Assembly: GCF_002420705.1 (NCBI RefSeq)
Contig: NZ_DIIM01000016.1
Coordinates: 220,527 to 284,526, forward strand
Origin: Sphingobacterium sp. UBA5670
GTDB taxonomy: Bacteria; Bacteroidota; Bacteroidia; Sphingobacteriales; Sphingobacteriaceae
Length of the DNA stretch: 64,000 nt
Direction of reading: 5' to 3'
Each line of letters starts with the position of its first letter. The stretch's first letter is position 1. The notes beneath the pieces are model-generated. The model was not told where the DNA came from, searched no databases, and saw nothing but the letters and a program-made list of their open reading frames with translations. Both the position numbers and the translations under genes were made by a program. Below, one piece after another: positions 43,873-52,325 of this stretch.

Positions 43873-44319
43873 ATGATGACAATAGAAAATTATAACCAAA
43901 CAATTCAACTGAGCAGATCTCCAGATCAGGTGTTTAAGGCATTGACAGAGGAAATACCATTTTGGTGGACAGCACTGTTTGAAGGGGCTTCAAATAGCAA
44001 AAACGATCGGTTTACCGTGCGTTTTGGTGATCAAATTTATAAAACAATACAGGTCGAAGAATTACAGAAAAATGAAAAGGTTGTTTGGTATGTTGAAGAT
44101 TCATTGATCGCGGTTCCTGGATTGAAAAATCAAAAGGAATGGATTGGCACAACGATCGTTTGGAGCATCCTTGAAAAAGAGAAAGGGACTATACTGCAAC
44201 TCGAACATATTGGCTTACAGCCTGAAATTGAGTGTTATGCAATTTGCATAGACGGATGGAGACAATTTGTGAAAAGTTTGGAGCTCTATGTCGAAACAGG
44301 AAAAGGGCAGCCTTTTTGA
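43873..44319 (+). CDS. SRPBCC/AHSA1-like domain protein
   Basis: 148 residues of the START/AHA1 fold: IQLSRSPDQVFKALTEEIPF WWT at the N-terminus (split here for length), GTTIVWSILEKEKGTILQLE, and the long C-terminal helix GWRQFVKSLELYVETGKG. Proteins of this type bind hydrophobic ligands. Start could be the ATG at 43873 or 43876. Stand-alone gene upstream of a decayed ADP-ribosylglycohydrolase fragment on the other strand. Confidence 0.83.
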   Translation: MMTIENYNQTIQLSRSPDQVFKALTEEIPFWWTALFEGASNSKNDRFTVRFGDQIYKTIQVEELQKNEKVVWYVEDSLIAVPGLKNQKEWIGTTIVWSILEKEKGTILQLEHIGLQPEIECYAICIDGWRQFVKSLELYVETGKGQPF

Positions 44320-44322
44320 ATC

Positions 44323-44352
44323 AATGTACTGTTAGCTAGCTAACAGTACATT
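44323..44352. repeat. 30-bp perfect palindrome
   Basis: AATGTACTGTTAGCT (44323-44337) is followed directly by its exact complement (44338-44352), with no spacer. It lies 4 bp after the stop of the SRPBCC gene and spans the stop codon of the pseudogene on the other strand, so it could act as a 3' hairpin for either. Confidence 0.7.
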
Positions 44353-44635
44353 CATTAAGTTGTTAATGTCTTCGTAACAGGCTAAATTTAATAACCAATC
44401 TCTAGGAATGGATTTCCATTTCTCAACATAATATAGACCTGCAAGTCCTCCAGCGATGGCTGCTCCGGTAATACCATAGGCTTGATTCTAAACTTTCGAT
44501 TACGTATCCACTGGATTTCAGCTCAACATCAGCTTTATTCCTAATATCATGAAGAATGACATGGTCAAAATGGCATCTTTCTGCTTTGGGAAAGTCGATT
44601 TCACCCCAGAAATGGATAACTTGATTTCTGCTAAC
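44332..44635 (-). pseudogene. Decayed ADP-ribosylglycohydrolase, C-terminal remnant
   Basis: Reading the minus strand, RNQVIHFWGEIDFPKAERCH ... DVELKSSGYVIESLESSLW matches the C-terminal third of ADP-ribosylglycohydrolases (usual SGYVxDTLEAxLW). The reading then jumps frame to YGITGAAIAGGLAGLYYVEK ... IPRDWLLNLACYEDINNLM, which matches the end of the same family. The GDDTDT metal-binding segment expected between them is missing, consistent with an internal deletion plus frameshift. There is no start codon and the N-terminal two thirds are absent; a stop precedes the remnant. Confidence 0.8.
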
Positions 44636-44640
44636 TTAAT

Positions 44641-45040
44641 GTAGATAAAATATGCTATTGCCGAACGAATATGCTTATGTGAAATTTGATTTTCAAGAAT
44701 ATACAGGAACTATTCGTTATATTATTTGACGGATTGTTGCTCCAAATAGATTAGTTGTAAATTTTGTTGTAAAGAATATTAAAATAAGTATTTAGCGTTA
44801 TGCTTTTGATTTATAGTTTCTTGTGTTTTTGAGTGGAAAAGGTCGTTAATCGCTTATTTAATTTATGAAAATAAAAATTAAATTAATAATCTGTTTGGTG
44901 AAATATTTAAAATAATTTACGATATTTGAATGAATTATAAAACTGAGAGAAAATAAAATTTAACGTGCTTTCTGAATGATAGCTGTCTTAATAGACTTGT
45001 ATTGGCATGTAAAGCATATATTTCTAGAATTGAATAAAAA
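44641..45040. other. AT-rich stretch with gene remnants
   Basis: Upstream of the pseudogene. It contains one 25-codon open frame (44652-44729, start MLLPNEYAYVKFDFQEYTG) that looks like a fragment of a larger protein, and strongly AT-rich DNA up to the next gene. No intact gene, hairpin or promoter that I can support. Confidence 0.4.
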
Positions 45041-45253
45041 ATGGAATATTTTTCCCAACTCGGATACCATTCTAATGAAATCATAAAGTTCGCTGCCTCT
45101 TGCGGAATATTTTCCCTACTTTTAAAATCCGGTGATGTGATTCACTTTACACCGCAGGATCCAGAACATTTTAAGGCTTGGCTGATCGAAAAAAATATTG
45201 AAGATATCAAGAGCGAAAGACAACATCAGGAATTTTTTGGGACAAGCATTTAA
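45041..45253 (+). CDS. Small protein, unknown
   Basis: 70 residues: IIKFAASCGIFSLLLKSGDV, then HFTPQDPEHFKAWLIEKNIE. Pattern of a short alpha-beta-alpha domain with a DPxxFKxWL block that I have the impression of seeing in other Bacteroidota hypothetical proteins. No known function. 80 bp upstream of the TraB/GumN gene. Confidence 0.6.
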   Translation: MEYFSQLGYHSNEIIKFAASCGIFSLLLKSGDVIHFTPQDPEHFKAWLIEKNIEDIKSERQHQEFFGTSI

Positions 45254-45333
45254 TTCTTTAAACAAGGATAATAATTTTTTAAGAAAAGGCATTCGTTGCT
45301 TTTTTAACAGATAAAATCAATTTATACGATCCT

Positions 45334-46182
45334 ATGAAAAAAATATCAATTCTATTAGTACTGCTTCTCTTCGTTGTTTTTTGCAGCTTCGCCCAGGGCA
45401 ATTCCATGTTGTGGAAAATTTCCGGTAATGGTCTGAAGCAAGATTCTTATCTGTTCGGTACAATCCATATGTTATGTCCAGATGATTTTGTCATCAAACA
45501 AAAGAATTTGGATGCGTTCAATTCGAGTAAAAAAATAATTTTTGAAGTTGACCTTTCTAAACCGGAAAATGCAAAATCTCTGCAAGCATTTGCTGTTTCG
45601 GATCCAAATTTTATAAAGGGATTTTCTGAGGATGAGATCAAAAAAATGGATAGTGTACTGGTTGCACAGCAACTCTCCATCAAATTGTTGGATTATGTAT
45701 CGCCTGTTGCGGTGATTTCATTATTCTCGATGAAAGGGTTTAATTGCCCAGATCCAACGAAGATGAAGTCTTATGAGGTAGAATTAGCAGCGCTTGCAAA
45801 CAGCCATGGAAAGACAATTGGAGAATTTGAAACGCCTGATTTTCAGTTTAATTTATTAAAAGATCTCATTACGCCCAAATTATTTATGGAATCTGTTTTT
45901 CAATTGGATAAATATCCGGCATTGACTGCAAAAATGGTTGAAGCCTATAAGAGCGAAAATTTGGAAGAATTAACAAAATTATTGGAAGATTCGGCATGGA
46001 TGACAGCAGAGCAAAAAGATAAATTGTTAATTGGCCGAAATTTAAATTGGAGCAACTTGATACCAGAAGTTATTAAGGATCAATCCTGTTTTATTGCTGT
46101 TGGTGCAGGTCACTTAGCTGGCAATAAGGGCTTGATCACCCTGCTGCGTGATAAAGGATTTACAGTCGAGGCCGTGAAATAA
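45334..46182 (+). CDS. TraB/GumN family protein (Tiki-like metalloprotease fold)
   Basis: 282 residues with a signal peptide (FCSFAQGNS). The two family motifs are YLFGTIHMLCPDDF near the start and AVGAGHLAGNKGLITLLRDK at the end; the paired GxxH-type histidines would hold the metal. The family includes the Wnt-cleaving Tiki proteases, but the bacterial substrate is unknown. Periplasmic. Stand-alone; followed by a pair of direct repeats. Confidence 0.9.
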   Translation: MKKISILLVLLLFVVFCSFAQGNSMLWKISGNGLKQDSYLFGTIHMLCPDDFVIKQKNLDAFNSSKKIIFEVDLSKPENAKSLQAFAVSDPNFIKGFSEDEIKKMDSVLVAQQLSIKLLDYVSPVAVISLFSMKGFNCPDPTKMKSYEVELAALANSHGKTIGEFETPDFQFNLLKDLITPKLFMESVFQLDKYPALTAKMVEAYKSENLEELTKLLEDSAWMTAEQKDKLLIGRNLNWSNLIPEVIKDQSCFIAVGAGHLAGNKGLITLLRDKGFTVEAVK

Positions 46183-46198
46183 ATCCTTTTTAATCCTA

Positions 46199-46229
46199 TT
46201 TTGGGGAGTATTCATTTTTGGGGAGTATT
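46199..46229 (+). repeat. Tandem 14-bp direct repeat
   Basis: TTTTGGGGAGTATT occurs at 46199-46212 and again at 46216-46229, 17 bp apart start to start, between the TraB gene and the DUF6268-like gene. It could be a regulator site or simple duplication. Confidence 0.55.
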
Positions 46230-46379
46230 AATTCTAGAAAGAGAAATGATGTTCGGACTTAACTTAACCTCATTTTGTTTTTGACATCGCGATAAATTTG
46301 CATTTGGTCAACGTCTATACGCACTATATCAAAAAAATTGGTGCTTGAGCAAGCCAAAAGCTTCCTTTGTTGAAAAAAC

Positions 46380-47288
46380 ATGAAGAAACAAGTATTATGT
46401 GCTGTTATACTCAGCGGATTGACGACGCTGGCTGCACATGCTCAAAATGCCGTGTCCGGGCAAGTTGCCGTAGATTATGTTCCGCTTTCAAACTATATTC
46501 GACCTGAAGATAGCGTTAAGACGGGGTCAAAAAGTGATTTCAAGAGGATACAATTTAATCTGGAAGTTCCGCTATCCACTAAAATAGATTCTTTGGGTAA
46601 TATAAAACGTTGGTCATGGAAAATAGGTGCAGCTTATGCAAGGATGGAAAATCGGGGGTACGAAGAACCTTTATTTCCGAGTGAAATGTTAAATGCGGAA
46701 ATTGGACTTCAATACCTGACCTCATTAAAGAAAAATTGGTCTCTATTAACTTTTGCCTCTGTAGGGATTTATTCAGATCTCGTTAAGGTCGATGGCAAGG
46801 ATGTGCTGGGACAGGGGGGCGTGCTTTTTATCAAAAAATTTAGACCGAATTTAGCTTTTGGTTTTGGACCTGTACTGAGCAATAGTTTTGGCGTACCAAT
46901 GATTCTGCCAGGTTTGTATTTCGACTGGAAAACAAACGGAAAAGTGAAGTTTAATATAAATTTCCCGCAAGGTCTTTCCGCATCCTACCATGTCAACAAA
47001 TTGATGGATCTACGCGCTGTCCTTAATTTGGACGGAATGACTGCAGAGCGCGAGAAGAATGGGAAATCTACTTTAGCTGGTTTTATGTTATTAACAGCCG
47101 GGCTTCAGCCGCAGTTCAATTTAGGCAAGAGCCTCAAGCTCCAGCTGACAGGAGGGAGTACACTGGCCAGATTGTATGTCGAAAACGATCGATCCTTAAA
47201 AAGTTTATTCAAGAATAAAACACAAGAAGACCCCCGGTTTTCACCGACCTTTTATAGTTCGATAGCAATTAAATGGAATATGCCATAA
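46380..47288 (+). CDS. DUF6268-like outer-membrane beta-barrel protein
   Basis: 302 residues with signal peptide ending AAHAQNAV. Alternating hydrophobic strands through the sequence (WSWKIGAAYARMENRG, LTFASVGIYSDL, NLAFGFGPVLSNSFGVPMIL) and a terminal YSSIAIKWNMP are typical of the DUF6268 barrel class. Function unknown. The stop codon is directly adjacent to that of the convergent LytTR gene, and a terminator for this gene lies inside that neighbour. Confidence 0.78.
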   Translation: MKKQVLCAVILSGLTTLAAHAQNAVSGQVAVDYVPLSNYIRPEDSVKTGSKSDFKRIQFNLEVPLSTKIDSLGNIKRWSWKIGAAYARMENRGYEEPLFPSEMLNAEIGLQYLTSLKKNWSLLTFASVGIYSDLVKVDGKDVLGQGGVLFIKKFRPNLAFGFGPVLSNSFGVPMILPGLYFDWKTNGKVKFNINFPQGLSASYHVNKLMDLRAVLNLDGMTAEREKNGKSTLAGFMLLTAGLQPQFNLGKSLKLQLTGGSTLARLYVENDRSLKSLFKNKTQEDPRFSPTFYSSIAIKWNMP

Positions 47289-48017
47289 TTATCGGCTGAG
47301 GAGCTTCTTAAAAACAACATTCTGAAGAAGCTCCTCTCTTTTTGTACGTGATATAGGCAATTCTCGTTCCTGTATATACACTCTCCCTCCAGTAATGATA
47401 TCAATATGGTTTACATTGACTAGATAGGATTTGTGAATGCGAAAAAAATGGTTGTTGGGCAATGCCTCTTCCAAAGCTAGCATGGTCTGATGGATAGTAA
47501 TTGTGCGCTCTTTAAAATGAAGTTTTGTATAATTCTGCATACTTTCAGCGTATAGAATATCTGTCCAGGAGATTTTAACAAAAGAATCTCCCTGTCTTAC
47601 AAATAACATGTGATCATTAGGATTGCTCTCCTGTGAAGGTTTGTTGCGCTGCAAAAAGAGCTGAAAAGCCTTGGTGCTGGCCTGGTAAAAACGCTGGAAA
47701 ACTATAGGTTTGAGTAGGTAATCAACAGCTTGTAGCCTGAATCCTTCCAAGGCATATTCTGAATAAGCTGTAATGAAGATACATAACGGTGGGTTCTCAA
47801 GCGAGTCTAAAAAGTCTATGCCAGTAAGATAGGGCATATTGATATCTAAAAAAATAAGATCTATATCGCCCTGCTGTAACCTTGAGGTTGCAGCTAGCGC
47901 TGACGGAAATGTTTCTACTAAATCCAAAAAATCGATCTGTTCGGTCATTTCAGCAATATGTTGACGCAACATAGGTTCATCGTCAACGATAATACATTTC
48001 ATTTTCATTTCTTCCAT
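47289..48017 (-). CDS. LytTR-family response regulator
   Basis: 242 residues. Receiver domain CIIVDDEPMLRQHIAEM with phospho-acceptor aspartate in LIFLDINMPYLTGIDFL, then a LytTR DNA-binding domain (SWTDILYAESMQNYTKLHFK, FFRIHKSYLVNVNHI, LPISRTKREELLQNV). Partner of the LytS-type kinase whose stop codon is 9 bp upstream. Starts at 48017, 48008 or 48002 are all possible (MEEMKMKC). Confidence 0.93.
   Translation of the reverse strand: MEEMKMKCIIVDDEPMLRQHIAEMTEQIDFLDLVETFPSALAATSRLQQGDIDLIFLDINMPYLTGIDFLDSLENPPLCIFITAYSEYALEGFRLQAVDYLLKPIVFQRFYQASTKAFQLFLQRNKPSQESNPNDHMLFVRQGDSFVKISWTDILYAESMQNYTKLHFKERTITIHQTMLALEEALPNNHFFRIHKSYLVNVNHIDIITGGRVYIQERELPISRTKREELLQNVVFKKLLSR
47298..47345 (+). 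terminator. Terminator of the DUF6268 gene inside the converging LytTR gene
   Basis: GAGGAGCTTCTT (47298-47309) and AAGAAGCTCCTC (47325-47336) form a perfect 12-bp stem followed on the plus strand by TCTTTTTG. It lies 10 bp after the stop of the upstream gene but within the last 16 codons of the LytTR gene on the other strand (EELLQNVVFKKLLSR). Confidence 0.72.
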
Positions 48018-48026
48018 TGTCGAAAG

Positions 48027-49064
48027 TTAGCTATTAAGATCAATTGTCAGTTGGACAGCAAAGCTGCTATCAAGTTTGTGGATTGTTAACGAGTAATTGT
48101 TTTCATATTGCAGTTTCAGCCTCTTTTTTACGTTTTCCAACCCTATGCCAGAGTGTCCTGTTGAAGCTAAATGAGGATATTCCTGATAACTATTGCTAAT
48201 GTTAAATTGAAGTTGTCCTCCTTCCTCAACACAAGATAGGAGGATGCTTCCTTTTTGATTTGGAAGCCGGTTCACATGTTTGAATGCATTTTCGACAAAG
48301 CAGATGAGCATCAATGGCGCAATATATAAATCCTTTGAAGATTGTGTCCATGAGCAATTTACATCCAACTCGTCTCCCCAACGCATTTTTTCTATGGCTA
48401 TAAAGTCTTGTAAATACTGCAGTTCACGTGTTAAAAGAACGAGCGGCTGGTTACATTCATAGAGTTGATATCTTAAAATATCCGAAAATTTAAGAAGCAA
48501 ATAATCGGCCATTTCCACGTTCTTTTTCATCAGAATATGAATGTGGTTCAAAACATTAAACATAAAGTGAGGATTAACCTGATCCTGTAGAAATTTTACC
48601 TGACTTTCTAAAAAATTTTGTTGCAACTGGCTGTGAACACGTTGTATATCGGCATGTTCCTGATAAAACCTAATTCCACAAGCTGTGCCATTAATAAGGA
48701 GTGAAGATGGAATTGATTGATAGAAATGAGTGAATATGAGATCTGTCTTTTGTTGAATAGATATACCCTCCTTAGAAAGGATAAAATAGTAATCTATACC
48801 GCCAATTAAAATTGCTAAAATGATGACAAACACGATCGCTTTCAGGACAAAAGGTTTCATTTGTCGGGTCTTGATCGCCTGAGGCAGAACCCGGTCACTA
48901 AGCCATTGTGAAACAATAATGGAAGAAACCATAATCAAAGAAGTATGGAATAGCGCCTGTAGTGCATTGAATTCATCTTTTATTTGAATCCATACTGTAA
49001 ACCCGAGTACAAGCCAAAATAAGGTAAGGAAAAGATGTTTAGTTAGATAGTTTTTTTTGAACAT
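48027..49064 (-). CDS. LytS-type sensor histidine kinase (His_kinase family)
   Basis: 345 residues with four hydrophobic helices in the first 130 residues, then the PF06580-type kinase block: FLQDQVNPHFMFNVLNHIHI (phospho-histidine), LQYLQDFIAIEKMRWGD, PLMLICFVENAFKH (N-box) and SGIGLENVKKRLKL (G box). Membrane sensor for an unknown signal. Overlapping function with the LytTR regulator encoded next, 9 bp downstream. Confidence 0.93.
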   Translation of the reverse strand: MFKKNYLTKHLFLTLFWLVLGFTVWIQIKDEFNALQALFHTSLIMVSSIIVSQWLSDRVLPQAIKTRQMKPFVLKAIVFVIILAILIGGIDYYFILSKEGISIQQKTDLIFTHFYQSIPSSLLINGTACGIRFYQEHADIQRVHSQLQQNFLESQVKFLQDQVNPHFMFNVLNHIHILMKKNVEMADYLLLKFSDILRYQLYECNQPLVLLTRELQYLQDFIAIEKMRWGDELDVNCSWTQSSKDLYIAPLMLICFVENAFKHVNRLPNQKGSILLSCVEEGGQLQFNISNSYQEYPHLASTGHSGIGLENVKKRLKLQYENNYSLTIHKLDSSFAVQLTIDLNS

Positions 49065-49136
49065 ACAGCGATTTTATAAAAATACCTTTGGAGCCTGATC
49101 CCTAGATAGCTCCAAAGGTAAAACATATTCATTGTT

Positions 49137-49733
49137 TTAAAAGATAAAGTAACCCAATCCAATAGAAAATGCCTGTGGTTTGGATTTAAAAGATTTGTTG
49201 AGGTCAGAAAATCCTCGTTCATAGCGAAGGTCGAGCGTAAATCGCCGAATATCCACTCCAAGACCGCCTGTAAGTTGAAAGTTTGATTTGTCAAAATGTT
49301 TGATTCCCTGTTGTATTGCTTTTAAAGGCGGCAGGTTGTCATTTAGGGTGTAGCTGTAAATGACACCGCCCAATATCCGGAAATTGAGCTCCTGATTTTG
49401 ATATATTTTGTAGCCTGCAACCACGGGAATATCGATTGCATTCCATTTTAGTTTGCTTTCTGTTTGTCCTTGCGGTTTAAGCGCTGCTTTCCGCTTATTG
49501 AAAAGAGCCTCACCCTGAATATAAGCTCTTCCAAAATTAATCCTTGCCATACCACCTACGTGTAATCCTATGGCATATTTGTCATCCAAATCAGCTAATT
49601 CTGTATTGAGTTTGTTGAGACTGCTTCCTCCCTTAATACCCAGTTGAATGAAAGGTTGTTCCTGAGCAAATAGCTTTTTGCTAAACATCATAGCAAATAA
49701 TACGATGCATGATAAAATTGCGTTTTTATTCAT
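49137..49733 (-). CDS. PorT-like outer-membrane beta-barrel protein
   Basis: About 198 residues from the ATG at 49733 (MNKNAILSCIVLFAMMFSKK), chosen for its normal signal peptide ending LFAQEQ. FIQLGIKGGSSLNKLN, the WNAIDIPVVAGYKIY block, GGLGVDIRRFTLDLRYERGF and the terminal FSIGLGYFIF are typical of the outer-membrane beta-barrel (OMP_b-brl_2/PorT) family. It lies upstream of the LytS/LytTR pair on the same strand, 72 bp away. Confidence 0.85.
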   Translation of the reverse strand: MNKNAILSCIVLFAMMFSKKLFAQEQPFIQLGIKGGSSLNKLNTELADLDDKYAIGLHVGGMARINFGRAYIQGEALFNKRKAALKPQGQTESKLKWNAIDIPVVAGYKIYQNQELNFRILGGVIYSYTLNDNLPPLKAIQQGIKHFDKSNFQLTGGLGVDIRRFTLDLRYERGFSDLNKSFKSKPQAFSIGLGYFIF

Positions 49734-49984
49734 TTTATATTGTTTTAATTTGCCCAAAAGAACGAAGGATCAATTCCTTGGCAAAAAGTCTTTGACGAAC
49801 TGCATTTCTGTAGTGACGAAGGTTTATATAAGCGGGATTAGTAAATAGCATCTTTCTATTTATTTGTCAAAATTTATGGTTTATGTGCATTTCTGTTGGC
49901 AACAGTAGGAAAAGTTTGATTATTTTTTTAACTTACAGTATAGATGCTGTCTAATCAATTGGGTGGTACAAATAATCGATTTGC

Positions 49985-50920
49985 ATGAAAAATCCGTTGA
50001 AGCCTACATCCCCTTTCCCTCATCTGGTATGTTTTTTTTATCTTTTTGTGTTCATTTCCTGTTCGAAAGAGGGTCTGAATTCCCGCGGCGGTTTAATAGA
50101 TCCTGATTACAAAACTGTCACTTTGAAAACCGGAATCATTGGGAATATCATCCCGATCAAAGCAGACCTTTGGTATGTTTCGTATGTAAAAGACGCGCTT
50201 ACTGGTGAAATGCTGAGAGATGCTACTGGAAAAAAACTAAAATTGGAACATACTGGTTCTGTTGAAGTCGAAGATGGTTGGTTACAGTTGGAAAAAACAG
50301 CTAATAATAAGCTCCGATTGACTTTATTGGAGAATTTTAGTGACCAGCCGCGTAATTTTGTCATTGGCATATTGTCGGCGGATAAACAAGATGAAGTGAA
50401 CTTTATCCAAACAAGAGCTGAGAGATATGAGTTGGTCAAAAAAGAAATTACAGAAGTGAAAGGAAGTCGAAAAATCTATGTCAGTGCCGAAGGTTGTACT
50501 GCTATGACACTGACAAATAGTTCAAACCAGGAGCGGAAAGCCGATATCACTGCTATCTTTAAAGACGTAAAATATAGTTCGGAGTTTATAAGTGAAAACT
50601 ATGGTGCTTTCGAATGGCTCAAAACTGCAGATTCTTCGCTATTTATGGATGAACTTTTGATAAATGGCGCTGTGCGCTGGCAAGGAAAGGTGCCTTATAC
50701 CAAGGGCAAAACTTTTGAAAATTATATTAAATCGGGAGATAAACAAGAACTGCTACTCAAACCTTATGCGCATATCGTCGTAAGGGGAGAGTTTAAATAT
50801 CTAGAAAGAACTTGCAATTATATCCTCACCATTAAGAATAGAGGATCGGGGCATGAGTTTACAATAAAAGGGATCTGGAAACAAAAGGTTCCGCTAACTC
50901 CACATACCATTATGGAATAA
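49985..50920 (+). CDS. Lipoprotein, unknown function
   Basis: 311 residues; lipobox FIS-C followed by SKEGLNSRGG. The rest is beta-rich (KTVTLKTGIIGNIIPIKADL, KADITAIFKDVKYSSEF, CNYILTIKNRGSGHEFTIKG) and not recognised. It precedes the sigma factor gene by 151 bp, and a role in the same operon cannot be excluded but is not supported by spacing. Confidence 0.7.
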   Translation: MKNPLKPTSPFPHLVCFFYLFVFISCSKEGLNSRGGLIDPDYKTVTLKTGIIGNIIPIKADLWYVSYVKDALTGEMLRDATGKKLKLEHTGSVEVEDGWLQLEKTANNKLRLTLLENFSDQPRNFVIGILSADKQDEVNFIQTRAERYELVKKEITEVKGSRKIYVSAEGCTAMTLTNSSNQERKADITAIFKDVKYSSEFISENYGAFEWLKTADSSLFMDELLINGAVRWQGKVPYTKGKTFENYIKSGDKQELLLKPYAHIVVRGEFKYLERTCNYILTIKNRGSGHEFTIKGIWKQKVPLTPHTIME

Positions 50921-51071
50921 CTCTTTGATGAATTATCTGTTTTAGATTGCAAGTCGCGATAGACTTTTTTCTCGATTTATACTGTAGCTTCTGGTTGAAT
51001 TGAGAAAAAATTAGGATAACATGGAGAACTTTTCCTATACTTGCATTAAATTAGATTTATTCTAAATAACT

Positions 51072-51605
51072 GTGAGAAGCGGAAGTAATATAAGTATTGA
51101 TTTTAAAACTCCTAACGATTTTGAGGCTCTTTACAAGAGTACTTCGGAGCAACTATTCAATATTATTTTCAAACAGATAAGAGATCGGTCAATCACGGAG
51201 GGACTTGTACAGGATATTTACTTAAGATTATGGGAAAGAAGATTTGAAATCCAGCTCACGGTTCCCATCCAGCATTATCTGAATCGTGCGGCTAAACTTG
51301 CCGCATTAAATTACCTTAAAACAAACCATCGGAGAAATATATACCTTAATCAGCTGCGTCTTGACCAAGCCAGAGGTGATAATGTCACCGAAAAAACTAT
51401 TTTTTTCAGGGATTTAAAGAATCGAATTCATGCAATAACAGATCAGCTTCCTCCAAAGTGCAGGACAGTATTTGTCATGAGCAGAGATGAAGGTCTCAAT
51501 ACCCGGACAATTTCGCAGCGATTATCCATTGCTGAAAAGACTGTAGAGGCACATTTAACCAAAGCGTTGAAAGCCATAAGAAGTAGTATAGAAAGAAAAG
51601 TATAA
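51072..51605 (+). CDS. ECF RNA polymerase sigma factor
   Basis: 177 residues from a GTG at 51072. Region 2 is FEALYKSTSEQLFNIIFKQI with LVQDIYLRLWERR, and region 4 is LPPKCRTVFVMSRDEGLNTR followed by the HTH ISQRLSIAEKTVEAHLTKAL. Bacteroidota FecI-like sigma factors of this type drive TonB-receptor operons and are controlled by an adjacent FecR-like anti-sigma, here encoded 117 bp downstream. Confidence 0.92.
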   Translation: MRSGSNISIDFKTPNDFEALYKSTSEQLFNIIFKQIRDRSITEGLVQDIYLRLWERRFEIQLTVPIQHYLNRAAKLAALNYLKTNHRRNIYLNQLRLDQARGDNVTEKTIFFRDLKNRIHAITDQLPPKCRTVFVMSRDEGLNTRTISQRLSIAEKTVEAHLTKALKAIRSSIERKV

Positions 51606-51722
51606 AAAAAATAAAATCTAACTAAGGGTATTATGCACTTTGACCAACTATACTCATAAAGGAGGCTAAAATTAGCTTTTGGCTTTCTCTATAAAAAGTA
51701 GGTTTCATACAATTGCTATATT

Positions 51723-52325
51723 TTGGAAATTAACCCAGAAATTTTAAAACGATATAATGAGCATACCGCGAACGAAGCTGAATGTAAAGCTGTGGAGGAT
51801 TGGCTCAATGATTATTCAGAGGATCGGAATGTTCTTTCTTCGAATGAATTGAATAGCATGAAACATTCCGTTTGGCGGCAGATCCAACAGAAGACAACTG
51901 GGGCAAATGTAGTCCAGTTTACCAAGCCTAGGAAAAAGAACTACGCTCTGCCGCTTACAGCTGCTTTAGCGATTTTTTTATTGATTACTGTAGCTTACCA
52001 GCGCTGGACTGGATCTTATCTGAATGATTCAGATGCGATCGTCATTACTTCCGCGCAAGGTGATATTGAGATTTTGGAGGATCATTGCAAATTGCAATTT
52101 TCGGGATATCTACAAGTTTTCAATCGCTCTTCGAAGATTAAGTCCATTGAATGTACCAATGGAGAAAAATACACATTAGCTCCTGGGGAGACTTATTATC
52201 TCGAAACAATTGATGGTAAGCATTCAATTGTACCAGAAAGCCATCTTTCACCAGACGACAATTTCTCACGTTTCATTCGCGGGGATGTGAAAATATATCC
52301 AGAAAAAGCCAAAAATAATGTATAA
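51723..52325 (+). CDS. Short FecR-like anti-sigma factor
   Basis: 200 residues from a TTG at 51723, short for FecR proteins (usually above 300). The N-terminus ILKRYNEHTANEAECKAVED WLND is the cytoplasmic sigma-binding domain (space added for length). One membrane helix follows at about 77-96 (LPLTAALAIFLLITVAYQRW), then a reduced periplasmic domain of about 100 residues with APGETYYL. The usual FecR GxVxFxV block is not seen, so signal input may differ from the classical FecA route. Overlaps the next gene by 8 bp. Confidence 0.8.
   Translation: MEINPEILKRYNEHTANEAECKAVEDWLNDYSEDRNVLSSNELNSMKHSVWRQIQQKTTGANVVQFTKPRKKNYALPLTAALAIFLLITVAYQRWTGSYLNDSDAIVITSAQGDIEILEDHCKLQFSGYLQVFNRSSKIKSIECTNGEKYTLAPGETYYLETIDGKHSIVPESHLSPDDNFSRFIRGDVKIYPEKAKNNV

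Noticed and set aside
49985..50920. Idea that this lipoprotein is the first gene of the sigma-factor operon
   Set aside because: 151 bp of AT-rich DNA separates them and no domain links them to iron uptake.
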